Part shown: positions 6,900 to 15,110 of the stretch, one piece after another
Numbering within the stretch: the stretch's first letter is position 1
Layout: each line of letters starts with the position of its first letter
Assembly (NCBI GenBank): GCA_905478555.1
Contig: CAJQIZ010000003.1
Span: 1-46,703, forward strand
Origin: an uncultured Flavobacteriales bacterium
GTDB taxonomy: Bacteria > Bacteroidota > Bacteroidia > Flavobacteriales > BACL11
DNA length: 46,703 bases
Direction: 5' to 3'
Position numbers and translations under genes: made by a program
The notes under the pieces: generated by a model
What the model was told of the DNA's origin: nothing
Database searches by the model: none
What the model saw: the letters and a program-made list of their open reading frames with translations, nothing else

Positions 6900-9728
6900 A
6901 TGAGAGAAGATAAAATAGAAGTAATTGGAGCTAGAGTACACAATCTTAAAAATATAAATTTAAGCATACCCAGAAACCAACTTGTTGTATTTACTGGAAA
7001 AAGTGGTAGTGGAAAATCTTCTCTCGCTTTCGATACCATACATGCAGAAGGACAAAGAAGATACTTAGAAACTTTCAGTGCTTATGCCAGACAATTTTTA
7101 GGAAATACAGAAAGACCAGATGTCGATAAAATAACAGGATTAAGTCCTGTAGTATCTATAGAACAAAAAACAACCAGCAAAAACCCTAGATCAACCGTTG
7201 GTACCATCACAGAAATTTATGACTATTTAAGATTATTATTTTCTAGAGCGGGAATTGCTTATTCCTACAACACTGGTGAGGCAATGATACGATATACAGA
7301 CGAACAGATTGTTCAACTAATTCAAAAAGATTTTAAAAATAAAAAAATCAATATTTTATCTCCAATAGTTCGTTCCAGAAAAGGGCATTATAGAGAGTTA
7401 CTTAGAAAAACACTAAAGAAAGGTTATGTAAAAGTTCGTATTGATGGAGAAATAAGAGACATTATTCCTGGAATGAAATTAGATAGATATGTAACTCATG
7501 ATATTGAAATAGTAGTAGATAGATTAAAAGTAAAAAAGGAAAATGAAAAAAGATTAATATCATCTATAAAAGTAGCATTAAAAGATGGAGATGGTGTAAT
7601 GATGATTTTGGAGCACGAAAAAGATAGTGTACGATATTTCAGTAAAAACTTAATGTGCCCTAGTTCTGGAATTGCTTATAAAAACCCTGAACCTAATAAC
7701 TTTTCTTTTAACTCCCCAAAAGGAGCATGCAACAGCTGTAACGGATTAGGATATCATAAAAAAGTAGATTTAAAAAAGATCATTCCTGACGACAAGTTGA
7801 GCATAAACAGAGGAGCTATAGCAGCTATAGAAGGTCAGAATGCAAGATGGTTTAGTAAACAAATTGAAGGAATTGGAAAAAAACATAAATTTGACCTCAG
7901 CACTCCTATTAAGGATATAAATAAAGAGGGATTAAATGCGATACTATATGGTATGCAAGAAAATTTTACCGTTGAAATAAAAAGTGTTGGAGTAACTAAA
8001 ATTTATAAAATTCAATTTGATGGTATTGTAAATTTTATTGAAGAACAATCTAAACTATCATATGTAAAATCTATTGAGAGGTGGGCCAATAAATACATGA
8101 GTGAATACAATTGTGATTCCTGCAATGGAAGTAGATTAAATAAAGAGTCTACATCTTACAAGGTAGGAAAAACAAGTATACAAGACTTAAGTTCAATGGA
8201 TATCTCTCATTTTTACAAATGGGTAACTTCAGTAGATGAAAATTTGAATGCAACGCAAAACAAAATTGCAAATCAAATATTAAAAGAATTAGAGAAAAGA
8301 ACTAAATTTATTTTAGATGTAGGATTAGGATATCTATCGTTAGGTAGAAGTTCTAAAACTCTCTCAGGAGGAGAATCTCAAAGAATAAGACTTGCTACAC
8401 AAATAGGATCACAACTAACAAATGTACTTTATATTTTAGATGAACCATCCATTGGATTACACCAACGAGATAATCAGAAATTAATTACTTCTTTAAAAGA
8501 ATTAAGAGATATTGGGAATTCAGTAATCGTAGTAGAACATGATATGGACATGATAATAGAGTCAGATTATGTTGTAGACTTAGGTCCGGATGCTGGAGAA
8601 CATGGAGGAGAAATAACCTTTTCTGGGACATCAAAACAATTTATTAAAGGAAAGAGTAATACAGCAAAATATATAAATGGAAAATTTAAAATTGAAATCC
8701 CTATCAACAGAAGGAAAGGGAACGGAAAAAAACTTGTATTAAAAGGAGCAAAAGGAAATAATCTTAAAAATATAAATTTAGAAATACCACTTGGATTATT
8801 ATGCTGTATTACGGGAGTTTCAGGAAGCGGGAAGTCATCTTTAATTAACAAGACTCTATACCCTATTTTAAATAAATATTTTTTCAGAAGTGTACAAGAG
8901 CCTTTAGAGTATAAAGAAATAAAAGGAATTGAACATATAGACAAAGTAATTGAGGTAGACCAATCACCAATTGGAAGATCTCCAAGATCGAACCCAGCAA
9001 CATATAGTGCAGTTTTCTCTCAAATCAGAAACTTATACAGTTCACTTCCAGAAGCAAAAATAAGAGGATACAAATCTGGGAGATTCTCATTTAATGTACA
9101 AGGAGGAAGATGTGAGGAATGTAAAGGAGGAGGAATGAAAACTATAGAAATGAATTTCTTGCCAGATGTACTCATTCACTGTGAAGAGTGTAATGGAAGA
9201 AGATACAACAGAGAAACTTTAGAGATTAGATATAAAGGAAAATCAATATCAGATGTATTAGATTTAACAATAAATCAAGCGGTTAATTTCTTTGAAAAAA
9301 TACCTGCTATTTATAGAAAAATTAAAACTTTACAAGATGTAGGACTTGGGTATATAAGATTAGGACAAGCTGCAACAACCCTATCTGGAGGAGAAGCACA
9401 AAGGGTGAAACTCGCTTCTGAATTAGCAAAAAGAAGTACCGGGAATACTTTATATATTTTAGATGAACCAACAACCGGGTTACATTTTGATGATATAAAG
9501 CTACTCTTAAAAGTAATAGATAAAATTGTGGAACAAGGAAATACAGTTATAATAATTGAACACAATTTAGATGTTATAAAAACTGCTGATCACATTATTG
9601 ACATAGGTCCTGAAGGAGGAGGGAAAGGAGGTGAGATAATTTGTAACGGAACACCAGAATCTATCGTAAAAACAGAAGTTGGATATACTTCAAAATATCT
9701 ACGACCAATCTTAAAAAATAGAATATGA
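6900..9728 (+). CDS. uvrA: Excinuclease ABC subunit A
   Basis: DNA damage recognition ATPase of nucleotide excision repair; works as a dimer and loads UvrB. Two ABC modules are visible: Walker A TGKSGSGKSS near residue 33 and TGVSGSGKSS near 640, signature SGGESQRIRLATQ and SGGEAQRVKLASE, Walker B LYILDEPSIGLHQ and LYILDEPTTGLHF. Zinc fingers include CNSCNGLGYH, CDSCNG and the CEEC pairs around 740-765. The first finger reads CPSSGIAY, with Ser in place of the second Cys found in E. coli; I believe this is common in Bacteroidota. Length 942 aa. Overlaps the LOG gene by 4 bp. Confidence 0.98.
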   Translation: MREDKIEVIGARVHNLKNINLSIPRNQLVVFTGKSGSGKSSLAFDTIHAEGQRRYLETFSAYARQFLGNTERPDVDKITGLSPVVSIEQKTTSKNPRSTVGTITEIYDYLRLLFSRAGIAYSYNTGEAMIRYTDEQIVQLIQKDFKNKKINILSPIVRSRKGHYRELLRKTLKKGYVKVRIDGEIRDIIPGMKLDRYVTHDIEIVVDRLKVKKENEKRLISSIKVALKDGDGVMMILEHEKDSVRYFSKNLMCPSSGIAYKNPEPNNFSFNSPKGACNSCNGLGYHKKVDLKKIIPDDKLSINRGAIAAIEGQNARWFSKQIEGIGKKHKFDLSTPIKDINKEGLNAILYGMQENFTVEIKSVGVTKIYKIQFDGIVNFIEEQSKLSYVKSIERWANKYMSEYNCDSCNGSRLNKESTSYKVGKTSIQDLSSMDISHFYKWVTSVDENLNATQNKIANQILKELEKRTKFILDVGLGYLSLGRSSKTLSGGESQRIRLATQIGSQLTNVLYILDEPSIGLHQRDNQKLITSLKELRDIGNSVIVVEHDMDMIIESDYVVDLGPDAGEHGGEITFSGTSKQFIKGKSNTAKYINGKFKIEIPINRRKGNGKKLVLKGAKGNNLKNINLEIPLGLLCCITGVSGSGKSSLINKTLYPILNKYFFRSVQEPLEYKEIKGIEHIDKVIEVDQSPIGRSPRSNPATYSAVFSQIRNLYSSLPEAKIRGYKSGRFSFNVQGGRCEECKGGGMKTIEMNFLPDVLIHCEECNGRRYNRETLEIRYKGKSISDVLDLTINQAVNFFEKIPAIYRKIKTLQDVGLGYIRLGQAATTLSGGEAQRVKLASELAKRSTGNTLYILDEPTTGLHFDDIKLLLKVIDKIVEQGNTVIIIEHNLDVIKTADHIIDIGPEGGGKGGEIICNGTPESIVKTEVGYTSKYLRPILKNRI

Positions 9729-10435
9729 AGAAAGAAAGAAAAGAGAAAAGAAGAATTTTTGATGAGAAAAATTGGAATGAAATAAAAACAAAAGATTCCT
9801 GGCAAATATTTAAAATAATGTCCGAATTTGTTGAAGGATTTGAAACAATGGGAAAGATTGGACCCTGTGTTTCTATTTTCGGATCAGCAAGAACTACAGA
9901 GAAAAATCCATATTATAGTTTAGCAGAAAAAATTGCTTATGAACTTACTCAAAACGGATATGGTGTAATAACCGGTGGAGGACCAGGAATTATGGAAGCT
10001 GCAAACAAAGGAGCTCAAAGAGGAGAAGGGAAATCAGTAGGATTAAACATTGTATTGCCCTTCGAGCAATCCTCTAACCCTTATATTGACAATGATAAAC
10101 TTATTAATTTTGATTACTTTTTTGTTAGAAAAGTTATGTTTGTAAAATATGCACAAGGTTTTATAGTACTTCCTGGGGGTGTAGGAACTTTAGATGAACT
10201 TTTTGAAGCAATTACTTTAATACAAACAAAAAAGATAGGAAAATTCCCTATTGTTTTGGTAGGAAAATCATTTTGGAGGGGACTTATTGATTGGATAAAA
10301 GAAACAATGCTAGCTAAAGAAAAGAATATTAGCCCTGAAGATTTAGATCTATTTTCGGTAGTAGACACATCAGAAGAAGCATTGGAAGTAATCAATAACT
10401 TCTATAACAAATACGGATTAAAACCGAATTTCTAA
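9725..10435 (+). CDS. LOG-family (TIGR00730) nucleotide-processing protein
   Basis: Rossmann-fold protein of the LOG/YgdH family. Some members hydrolyse nucleoside monophosphates to the free base, as in cytokinin activation or nucleotide salvage; the substrate here is unknown. Diagnostic motifs are SIFGSARTTEKNPYY, ITGGGPGIMEAANKGA (the GGGxGxM phosphate loop) and LPGGVGTLDELFEAIT. It has a basic N-terminal extension of about 35 residues. 236 aa. The ATG overlaps the uvrA stop (ATGA), making it the last gene of the rfbC-uvrA operon. Confidence 0.92.
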   Translation: MKKERKEKRRIFDEKNWNEIKTKDSWQIFKIMSEFVEGFETMGKIGPCVSIFGSARTTEKNPYYSLAEKIAYELTQNGYGVITGGGPGIMEAANKGAQRGEGKSVGLNIVLPFEQSSNPYIDNDKLINFDYFFVRKVMFVKYAQGFIVLPGGVGTLDELFEAITLIQTKKIGKFPIVLVGKSFWRGLIDWIKETMLAKEKNISPEDLDLFSVVDTSEEALEVINNFYNKYGLKPNF

Positions 10436-10499
10436 AAGAGATAGTATATTTTCCTAATTTTTCGTATTTTTACGCCTTGTATAAAACTATCTATTGATT

Positions 10500-12506
10500 A
10501 TGAAGAAAATATTCTTATTACTTGCTTTATTTGTATTTACACAATCTAACTCTCAAAACAGAGATTATGAAGTACCTGAAAGGGATGCTTTTCAACCCAT
10601 GTTTTCTATTGGATCTGGATACTACAACTCCTTAGGTGACATAAAAGGACCTGAAGGAAATTACCTTTTAGGAAATATGGGAATCAACACTGGTATTCGT
10701 GTTAATCTTTCAGAAGATTTAGATTTATCTTTTCTATTTACTTCTAATGCAAAACTTCATGAGAAATCTACAACTGAATCATTTGAATCTAATTTAAATG
10801 GGTTAGGATTTAATGTAGACTATACTTTTAATAGTATTATGAAAAATACTAAAATTACACCCTTTGCAACGACAGGAGCTCAATGGATGTATTTTAAAAC
10901 TACTTCTAATGGAGAAACTTTTTCTCAGGAATCTGGATTAAACCTGCCAATTGGTTTAGGTATTTCACTAGATGTATCTGAAAGAATTAGGTTTGATGTA
11001 GGAATGAATTACCACCTTTCTTTTGCAGATATCGACCATGCAACTACTTTAGCTAGTAACGATAATTTTACAGTAGTTAACTTCACTTTACATTATGATT
11101 TATTCACTCCAAAACCAGATGATTATAATTATTATGACGAAACCAACTATACGAAAGTAAACTTTAAAGCAATGGATGTAGAAGATCATGATGCGGATGG
11201 TGTTCCTGATATTGAAGACAATTGTCCATCTACACCTAACGGAGTAAAAGTAAACGAATACGGATGTCCATTTGATGGTGATAATGACGGAGTACCAAAC
11301 TACTTAGATGAAGAACTTAATACAAGAGAAGGCGCAGTAGTTAACGAAAGAGGAATTCAACTTACTGATGAAGAATACAATAGTCAATACTCAGAGTATG
11401 ACGCGGCTTCAAGAGAATACGCTAAGTTTTATAATGATTCCGAAATTAAAAGAGATAACTATAAAACTGTTAATGAATATCTAATTGCGAAAGCAAACGC
11501 TTTTAACCTTAAGTACAATGAAAGCAACAAAGAAACAGCTATAGGAACAAGATATAAAGTTCAAATTGGAAGATTTGAAAATGATATTCCATCCTATTTA
11601 ATAAATAAATTTTTGAGCTATGAAGATTTAGAAAGTATACCACAAGAAGATGGAACATTTATATATGCAGTTGGAAATGAAACTAATATTGATGATGCTG
11701 AAAACAGACAAAATAACATCTTAATGAAAGACGGTACATTAGATACAAAAATTATTATTATTGAGAATGGAATTGTATCAGATTTTGTTTATCCTTTTGA
11801 ACAAAAAGAAGAGACTACAGAAGTATTAGTTAATGAAAAAACTGCAGTAGAGTCTATCTCTGACTCTACATCAACAGAAAACATAGAAACAGAAACTGTC
11901 TCAGAAAATAAAGAAAAATTGATTTATTGGGTACAACTAGGTTTCTACAAAAAAGATCTTTCTTACGATATTTTTAAAGGATTAGATGTAAAAACAATTA
12001 AAGATAATGGAGGAACTTATTATTATGTTGGATCATTTACCAATCATCAAGACGCTCTTATCAAACAATCTGAAATGAAAGTAGCAAGAGGATTCTCTGA
12101 CGCTTTTATTGTTACTTATAAAAATGGTGAGAGAGTTAATATCAGTAAAGCTTTAATAACAGAAAAGAAAAATAAAAGAATTAAGAAAGAGAAGAAAGAA
12201 GTTGTTAAAGAAACAGTAATTGAAACTCCTATTCTTAACATTAAATTTATTGTACAAATAGGAGTTTGGGAAGCAGATGTAAACACTGAAACACTAAAGA
12301 ACATTAACTCAATTGGTGGAGCTGAAAAAATCCGTGATAATGGTAGTTTATACAAATATATCGCAGGAAGGTACAATTCTTTAAGTGAAGCTGAATTTAG
12401 AAAGTCTGAGGTTAGTCAAAACGGATTCTCCGATTCATTTATTTATGCTGAAAAAGATGGTAAAAGAATTGAAGTAAGAGAAGCGGTGAAATTTCTAAAT
12501 AAATAA
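10500..12506 (+). CDS. Outer-membrane beta-barrel protein with TSP3 and SPOR-like repeats
   Basis: The start is ATG at 10500 (MKKIFLLLALFVFTQSNSQ, a clean signal peptide); a TTG two codons earlier is less likely. Residues about 30-205 form an OmpA-like N-terminal barrel rich in alternating aromatic strands. Residues about 230-275 hold calcium-binding thrombospondin type 3 repeats (DHDADGVPDIEDNCPSTPNG, DGDNDGVPNYLDEE). After that come three SPOR-like modules beginning RYKVQIGRFE, IYWVQLGFYK and KFIVQIGVWE, each with a conserved GG or DNG turn; SPOR domains bind denuded peptidoglycan. It thus appears to tie outer membrane to cell wall. 668 aa, single gene between terminators. Confidence 0.83.
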   Translation: MKKIFLLLALFVFTQSNSQNRDYEVPERDAFQPMFSIGSGYYNSLGDIKGPEGNYLLGNMGINTGIRVNLSEDLDLSFLFTSNAKLHEKSTTESFESNLNGLGFNVDYTFNSIMKNTKITPFATTGAQWMYFKTTSNGETFSQESGLNLPIGLGISLDVSERIRFDVGMNYHLSFADIDHATTLASNDNFTVVNFTLHYDLFTPKPDDYNYYDETNYTKVNFKAMDVEDHDADGVPDIEDNCPSTPNGVKVNEYGCPFDGDNDGVPNYLDEELNTREGAVVNERGIQLTDEEYNSQYSEYDAASREYAKFYNDSEIKRDNYKTVNEYLIAKANAFNLKYNESNKETAIGTRYKVQIGRFENDIPSYLINKFLSYEDLESIPQEDGTFIYAVGNETNIDDAENRQNNILMKDGTLDTKIIIIENGIVSDFVYPFEQKEETTEVLVNEKTAVESISDSTSTENIETETVSENKEKLIYWVQLGFYKKDLSYDIFKGLDVKTIKDNGGTYYYVGSFTNHQDALIKQSEMKVARGFSDAFIVTYKNGERVNISKALITEKKNKRIKKEKKEVVKETVIETPILNIKFIVQIGVWEADVNTETLKNINSIGGAEKIRDNGSLYKYIAGRYNSLSEAEFRKSEVSQNGFSDSFIYAEKDGKRIEVREAVKFLNK

Positions 12507-12524
12507 GAATTACAATTTGTAGGT

Positions 12525-12562
12525 AAATAAAAAAGGAGAGTTTTCACTCTCCTTTTTTATTT
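12525..12562. terminator. Bidirectional terminator between convergent genes
   Basis: Stem AAATAAAAAAGGAGAGT (12525-12541), loop TTTC, and its exact complement at 12546-12562. A and T runs on the two sides let it serve both the SPOR protein gene (+) and the methyltransferase gene (-). The distal arm reaches the methyltransferase stop codon. Confidence 0.92.
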
Positions 12563-13718
12563 ATCTATTTTGTTTAGATTCTTTTTTTGATCCTTCATAA
12601 ATATCGAATCTGACAAACCTACATTCTAATTTTCCATTAAATACCTTAATTTTTCTAGAAGGTTTAAGTCCTATCATTTTTAAGTTTTCAATATCAGAAG
12701 ATATCAACCAGACGGTACATCCTTGATAATTATGTTTCAGTGTATCTCCTATTTTCTGATAAAATTCATTAATACCAATTGACATTCTCTCTCCATAAGG
12801 AGGATTAAATACTACATGAGTTCCAGGAGATACTTTTGTATCAAAGAAGTCTTGCATTTTAATTTCAATATCATCTCTCATTAAAGCATTATTTATATTT
12901 GCTCTACCAGCTCGTAATGATTTCTGAAAATTATCTGCACCACTAATAATACCATAATATTCTTTTTCTTTTTCTAAAGAGATATCTCTAATTTTATTCC
13001 AAAGTTCAGGGTCAAAATCTTTCCAACCTGAAAATCCAAATCTTTTACGAAAAATGTTTGCAGGTATATTATTAGCAATTAAAGCTGCTTCAACTAAAAT
13101 AGTAGCCGAACCACACATTGGATCATAAAAATTAGAAATTTGATTCCAATCTGAAAGTAAAATTAAAGCAGCAGCTAACACCTCATTTATTGGAGCATCT
13201 ACAGAAGCTACTTTATATCCTCTTTTGTGTAAAGAATAGCCTGAACTATCTAATGAGATAACAAAACTATTATCCCTTACATGAACATTAATCTGAACAT
13301 CAGGAGATTCCACATCAACATTTGGTCTTTTTCCGTGCTTATCTCTAAACGAATCTGCAATAGCATCTTTAGTTTTTAAAGCGGTGTATTTACTATGAGA
13401 AAAAACTTCTGAAAAACCAGAAGATTGAATAGCAAAAGTACCATCAACATCAAAATGTTGTTCCCAATCGTATTCATAAATTTTTCTGTATAGCTCCTTC
13501 TCATTTCTAGCTTTAAATGAAAAAATAGGCTTTAAAATCCTAATTGCCGTTCTTAAATTTAAATTCGCCTTATACATGAAACCAACATCACCTACAAACT
13601 CTACTGCTCTATTCAACTCATTAATATGCTGAGCTCCTAAAAGTCTTAATTCTTCTGCTAAGATATCTTCCAGCCCCATCATGGTAGTCGCTACCATGCT
13701 ATAATTTTCTTTATTCAT
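12561..13718 (-). CDS. THUMP-domain RNA methyltransferase (RlmL/TrmN-like)
   Basis: S-adenosylmethionine-dependent guanine-N2 methyltransferase of RNA. Residues about 1-170 hold the THUMP RNA-binding region (TTMMGLEDILAEELRLLGA). The Rossmann catalytic part has DPMCGSATILVEAALIA near 200-215 and the NPPY catalytic motif in VVFNPPYGERM. At 385 aa it matches the N-terminal RlmL module of the E. coli RlmKL fusion (23S G2445), which fits the standalone form seen in Bacteroidota; a tRNA target cannot be excluded. It lies 23 bp after the GDCCVxC gene and is probably cotranscribed with it. Confidence 0.88.
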   Translation of the reverse strand: MNKENYSMVATTMMGLEDILAEELRLLGAQHINELNRAVEFVGDVGFMYKANLNLRTAIRILKPIFSFKARNEKELYRKIYEYDWEQHFDVDGTFAIQSSGFSEVFSHSKYTALKTKDAIADSFRDKHGKRPNVDVESPDVQINVHVRDNSFVISLDSSGYSLHKRGYKVASVDAPINEVLAAALILLSDWNQISNFYDPMCGSATILVEAALIANNIPANIFRKRFGFSGWKDFDPELWNKIRDISLEKEKEYYGIISGADNFQKSLRAGRANINNALMRDDIEIKMQDFFDTKVSPGTHVVFNPPYGERMSIGINEFYQKIGDTLKHNYQGCTVWLISSDIENLKMIGLKPSRKIKVFNGKLECRFVRFDIYEGSKKESKQNR

Positions 13719-13741
13719 TATTTACAACATTTTTTATTTTC

Positions 13742-13927
13742 CTAAATTGGAGGGTATGGAATTGTAACATGCGTACAATAAACACAACAGTCTCCATTAT
13801 TTGGTTTTAAATTTTCATTACAGTTTTCACAAGTATATAATATTTGACAATTATCCGTTGACATTCTCTCAATTTTAGTGAATCCATATTCAGGAAAAGT
13901 GATTTTTGAATCTAAAATTATCTTCAT
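13742..13927 (-). CDS. GDCCVxC-domain small protein, cysteine-depleted
   Basis: 61 aa protein with the signature GDCCVYC at residues 46-52 and CENCNENLKP just before it, which places it in the GDCCVxC (seleno)protein family, a small putatively metal- or redox-active group of unknown role. From memory of the family, most members have a CPxC pair near residue 12 and end in a CPP motif. Here those positions read TFPEYGF and IPYPPI, so three expected cysteines are replaced by Phe or Tyr while the central CxxC and GDCCVxC remain. It has a -7 box just upstream, after the rpsT terminator. Confidence 0.8.
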   Translation of the reverse strand: MKIILDSKITFPEYGFTKIERMSTDNCQILYTCENCNENLKPNNGDCCVYCTHVTIPYPPI

Positions 13928-13943
13928 AAATATAATATTTTCA

Positions 13944-13951
13944 CAAATTTA
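13944..13951 (-). promoter_or_regulatory. -7 box for GDCCVxC and methyltransferase genes
   Basis: Minus strand TAAATTTG, 16 bp before the ATG at 13927, directly after the rpsT terminator. No clear -33 TTG. Confidence 0.5.
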
Positions 13952-13953
13952 AT

Positions 13954-13985
13954 AAAAAAAGGTCTATCAAAACGATAGACCTTCT
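13954..13985 (-). terminator. Terminator of the tRNA-Glu/rpsT unit
   Basis: Inverted repeat GGTCTATC/GATAGACC at 13961-13981, with a T-run on the minus strand (A-run 13954-13960 on plus). It lies 33 bp after the rpsT stop. Confidence 0.9.
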
Positions 13986-14017
13986 TATAATAGTAATAAT
14001 AATTTAAACTAAATCAA

Positions 14018-14272
14018 TTACGACATTGCGTTTACACGCTTAGTCAATTTTGATTTTAAGTTAGACGCTTTATTCTTATGAATAATATTTCTTTTTGTTA
14101 ATTTATCTAACATAGCAACTACTTTAGGTAATAATGTAGAAGCGTCTTTCTTATCACTTAACTCTTTCAGCTTAGATACCGCATTTCTAGTAGTTTTGTG
14201 AAAATACTTATTTAACAATCTTTTCTTTTCTGATTGTCTGATTCTTTTAATTGCAGATTTATGATTTGCCAT
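14018..14272 (-). CDS. rpsT: 30S ribosomal protein S20
   Basis: Binds 16S rRNA in the 30S subunit. 84 aa, very basic and helical, starting MANHKSAIKRIRQSEKKRL, the standard S20 N-terminus, with NIIHKNKASNLKSKL toward the end. It starts 26 bp after the tRNA-Glu gene and has no separate promoter box in that gap, so it is likely expressed on the same transcript from the promoter at 14394-14423. Confidence 0.97.
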   Translation of the reverse strand: MANHKSAIKRIRQSEKKRLLNKYFHKTTRNAVSKLKELSDKKDASTLLPKVVAMLDKLTKRNIIHKNKASNLKSKLTKRVNAMS

Positions 14273-14298
14273 ATTTCTTAATTTTTATTTTTTCTGTG

Positions 14299-14370
14299 TA
14301 GCCCGACGGAGAATCGAACTCCGGTTACATGGATGAAAACCATGCGTCCTAACCACTAGACGACCGGGCC
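14299..14370 (-). tRNA. tRNA-Glu (TTC)
   Basis: Minus-strand cloverleaf. The acceptor stem pairs GGCCCGG with TCGGGCT, with G-U at both ends. The D arm starts TCGTCTAGTGG. The anticodon loop TTTTCAT gives TTC. The T arm is CGGAG-TTCGATT-CTCCG and A is the discriminator base. The 3' CCA is not encoded. Sits between its promoter and rpsT. Confidence 0.97.
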
Positions 14371-14393
14371 AGCTATAGTCTAAAATTGGATTG

Positions 14394-14423
14394 CAAATGT
14401 AAACTTTTTTTATTATCTCACAA
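14394..14423 (-). promoter_or_regulatory. Full Bacteroidota promoter for tRNA-Glu and rpsT
   Basis: On the minus strand TTG (plus CAA 14421-14423), 19 bases, then TACATTTG (plus 14394-14401). This is an exact TTG-N19-TAnnTTTG match about 24 bp before the tRNA 5' end, the best promoter in the window. Confidence 0.85.
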
Positions 14424-14434
14424 ATAAAATTTAT

Positions 14435-15109
14435 TTATTTGTTTTCAAAAGAAAACTTAAATCCCAATGACTTAGATGTTCTCAACTTATTACTACTATT
14501 CATATCTAGTAATTGATGTACATTAACTAAATTAATATCTTTAAAATTTGGGGTCATTAAATCGAAATTTAATGCAAAAATCATAGAAGAATCAACAATT
14601 AACTCCAAAGTTTCGTTATTTAATTCCTGATTTATGAAATCATTAAATAGGAAACCTAACTCTTTTTCACCCTCAACAAAGAAGTGATTGTCCTTATTCA
14701 CAAAAATTCTGGCAACTAAATTACCAACATCATTTAACCTATTATATTTAAACGAATCGTTCAGAAAATTATAAACATGAATAACACCACAAAAACTTCT
14801 TAATTTATCCTCCTTTACATAAGATGTTTTATGAATGGAATGTGTAGAAGGAAAATCAAATACATTAGAATGCATATGAAAAACAAGACGATCTCCAGAA
14901 AACATAATATGAGATTCAAAATCACCTTTCTGTTCAAAGGAAAGATCAATAAACTCATCCTCTTCACTCATTTTTGAACTTAATTTATTTACCTTGTTTT
15001 CTAAAACAGTTGTTAGCTGCTGAAACACTATTTTTGTATTTCTAAACACCTCCTGTTTAGTGGAAGATTTTGTTTTTAATAACTCTAAAATTCTAGTATT
15101 TTCCGACAT
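14435..15109 (-). CDS. Conserved hypothetical protein downstream of proS
   Basis: Not recognised. A soluble protein of 224 aa from ATG 15109 (MSENTRILELLKTKSSTKQE); a TTG 18 bases upstream would overlap proS. No signal peptide or membrane segment. The first 50 residues are helical and charged; the rest mixes strands and helices, with FVEGEKELGFLFNDFINQEL near residue 150, and no catalytic motif that I can name. The ATG is one base after the proS stop, so the two are translationally coupled. A role linked to translation is only a guess from position. Confidence 0.75.
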   Translation of the reverse strand: MSENTRILELLKTKSSTKQEVFRNTKIVFQQLTTVLENKVNKLSSKMSEEDEFIDLSFEQKGDFESHIMFSGDRLVFHMHSNVFDFPSTHSIHKTSYVKEDKLRSFCGVIHVYNFLNDSFKYNRLNDVGNLVARIFVNKDNHFFVEGEKELGFLFNDFINQELNNETLELIVDSSMIFALNFDLMTPNFKDINLVNVHQLLDMNSSNKLRTSKSLGFKFSFENK

Positions 15110-15110
15110 A

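Noticed and set aside
7650-7740. UvrA first zinc finger reads CPSS instead of CPxC
   Set aside because: I recall the same Ser in many Bacteroidota UvrA proteins; the remaining fingers and both ATPase sites are complete, so the enzyme should be functional.
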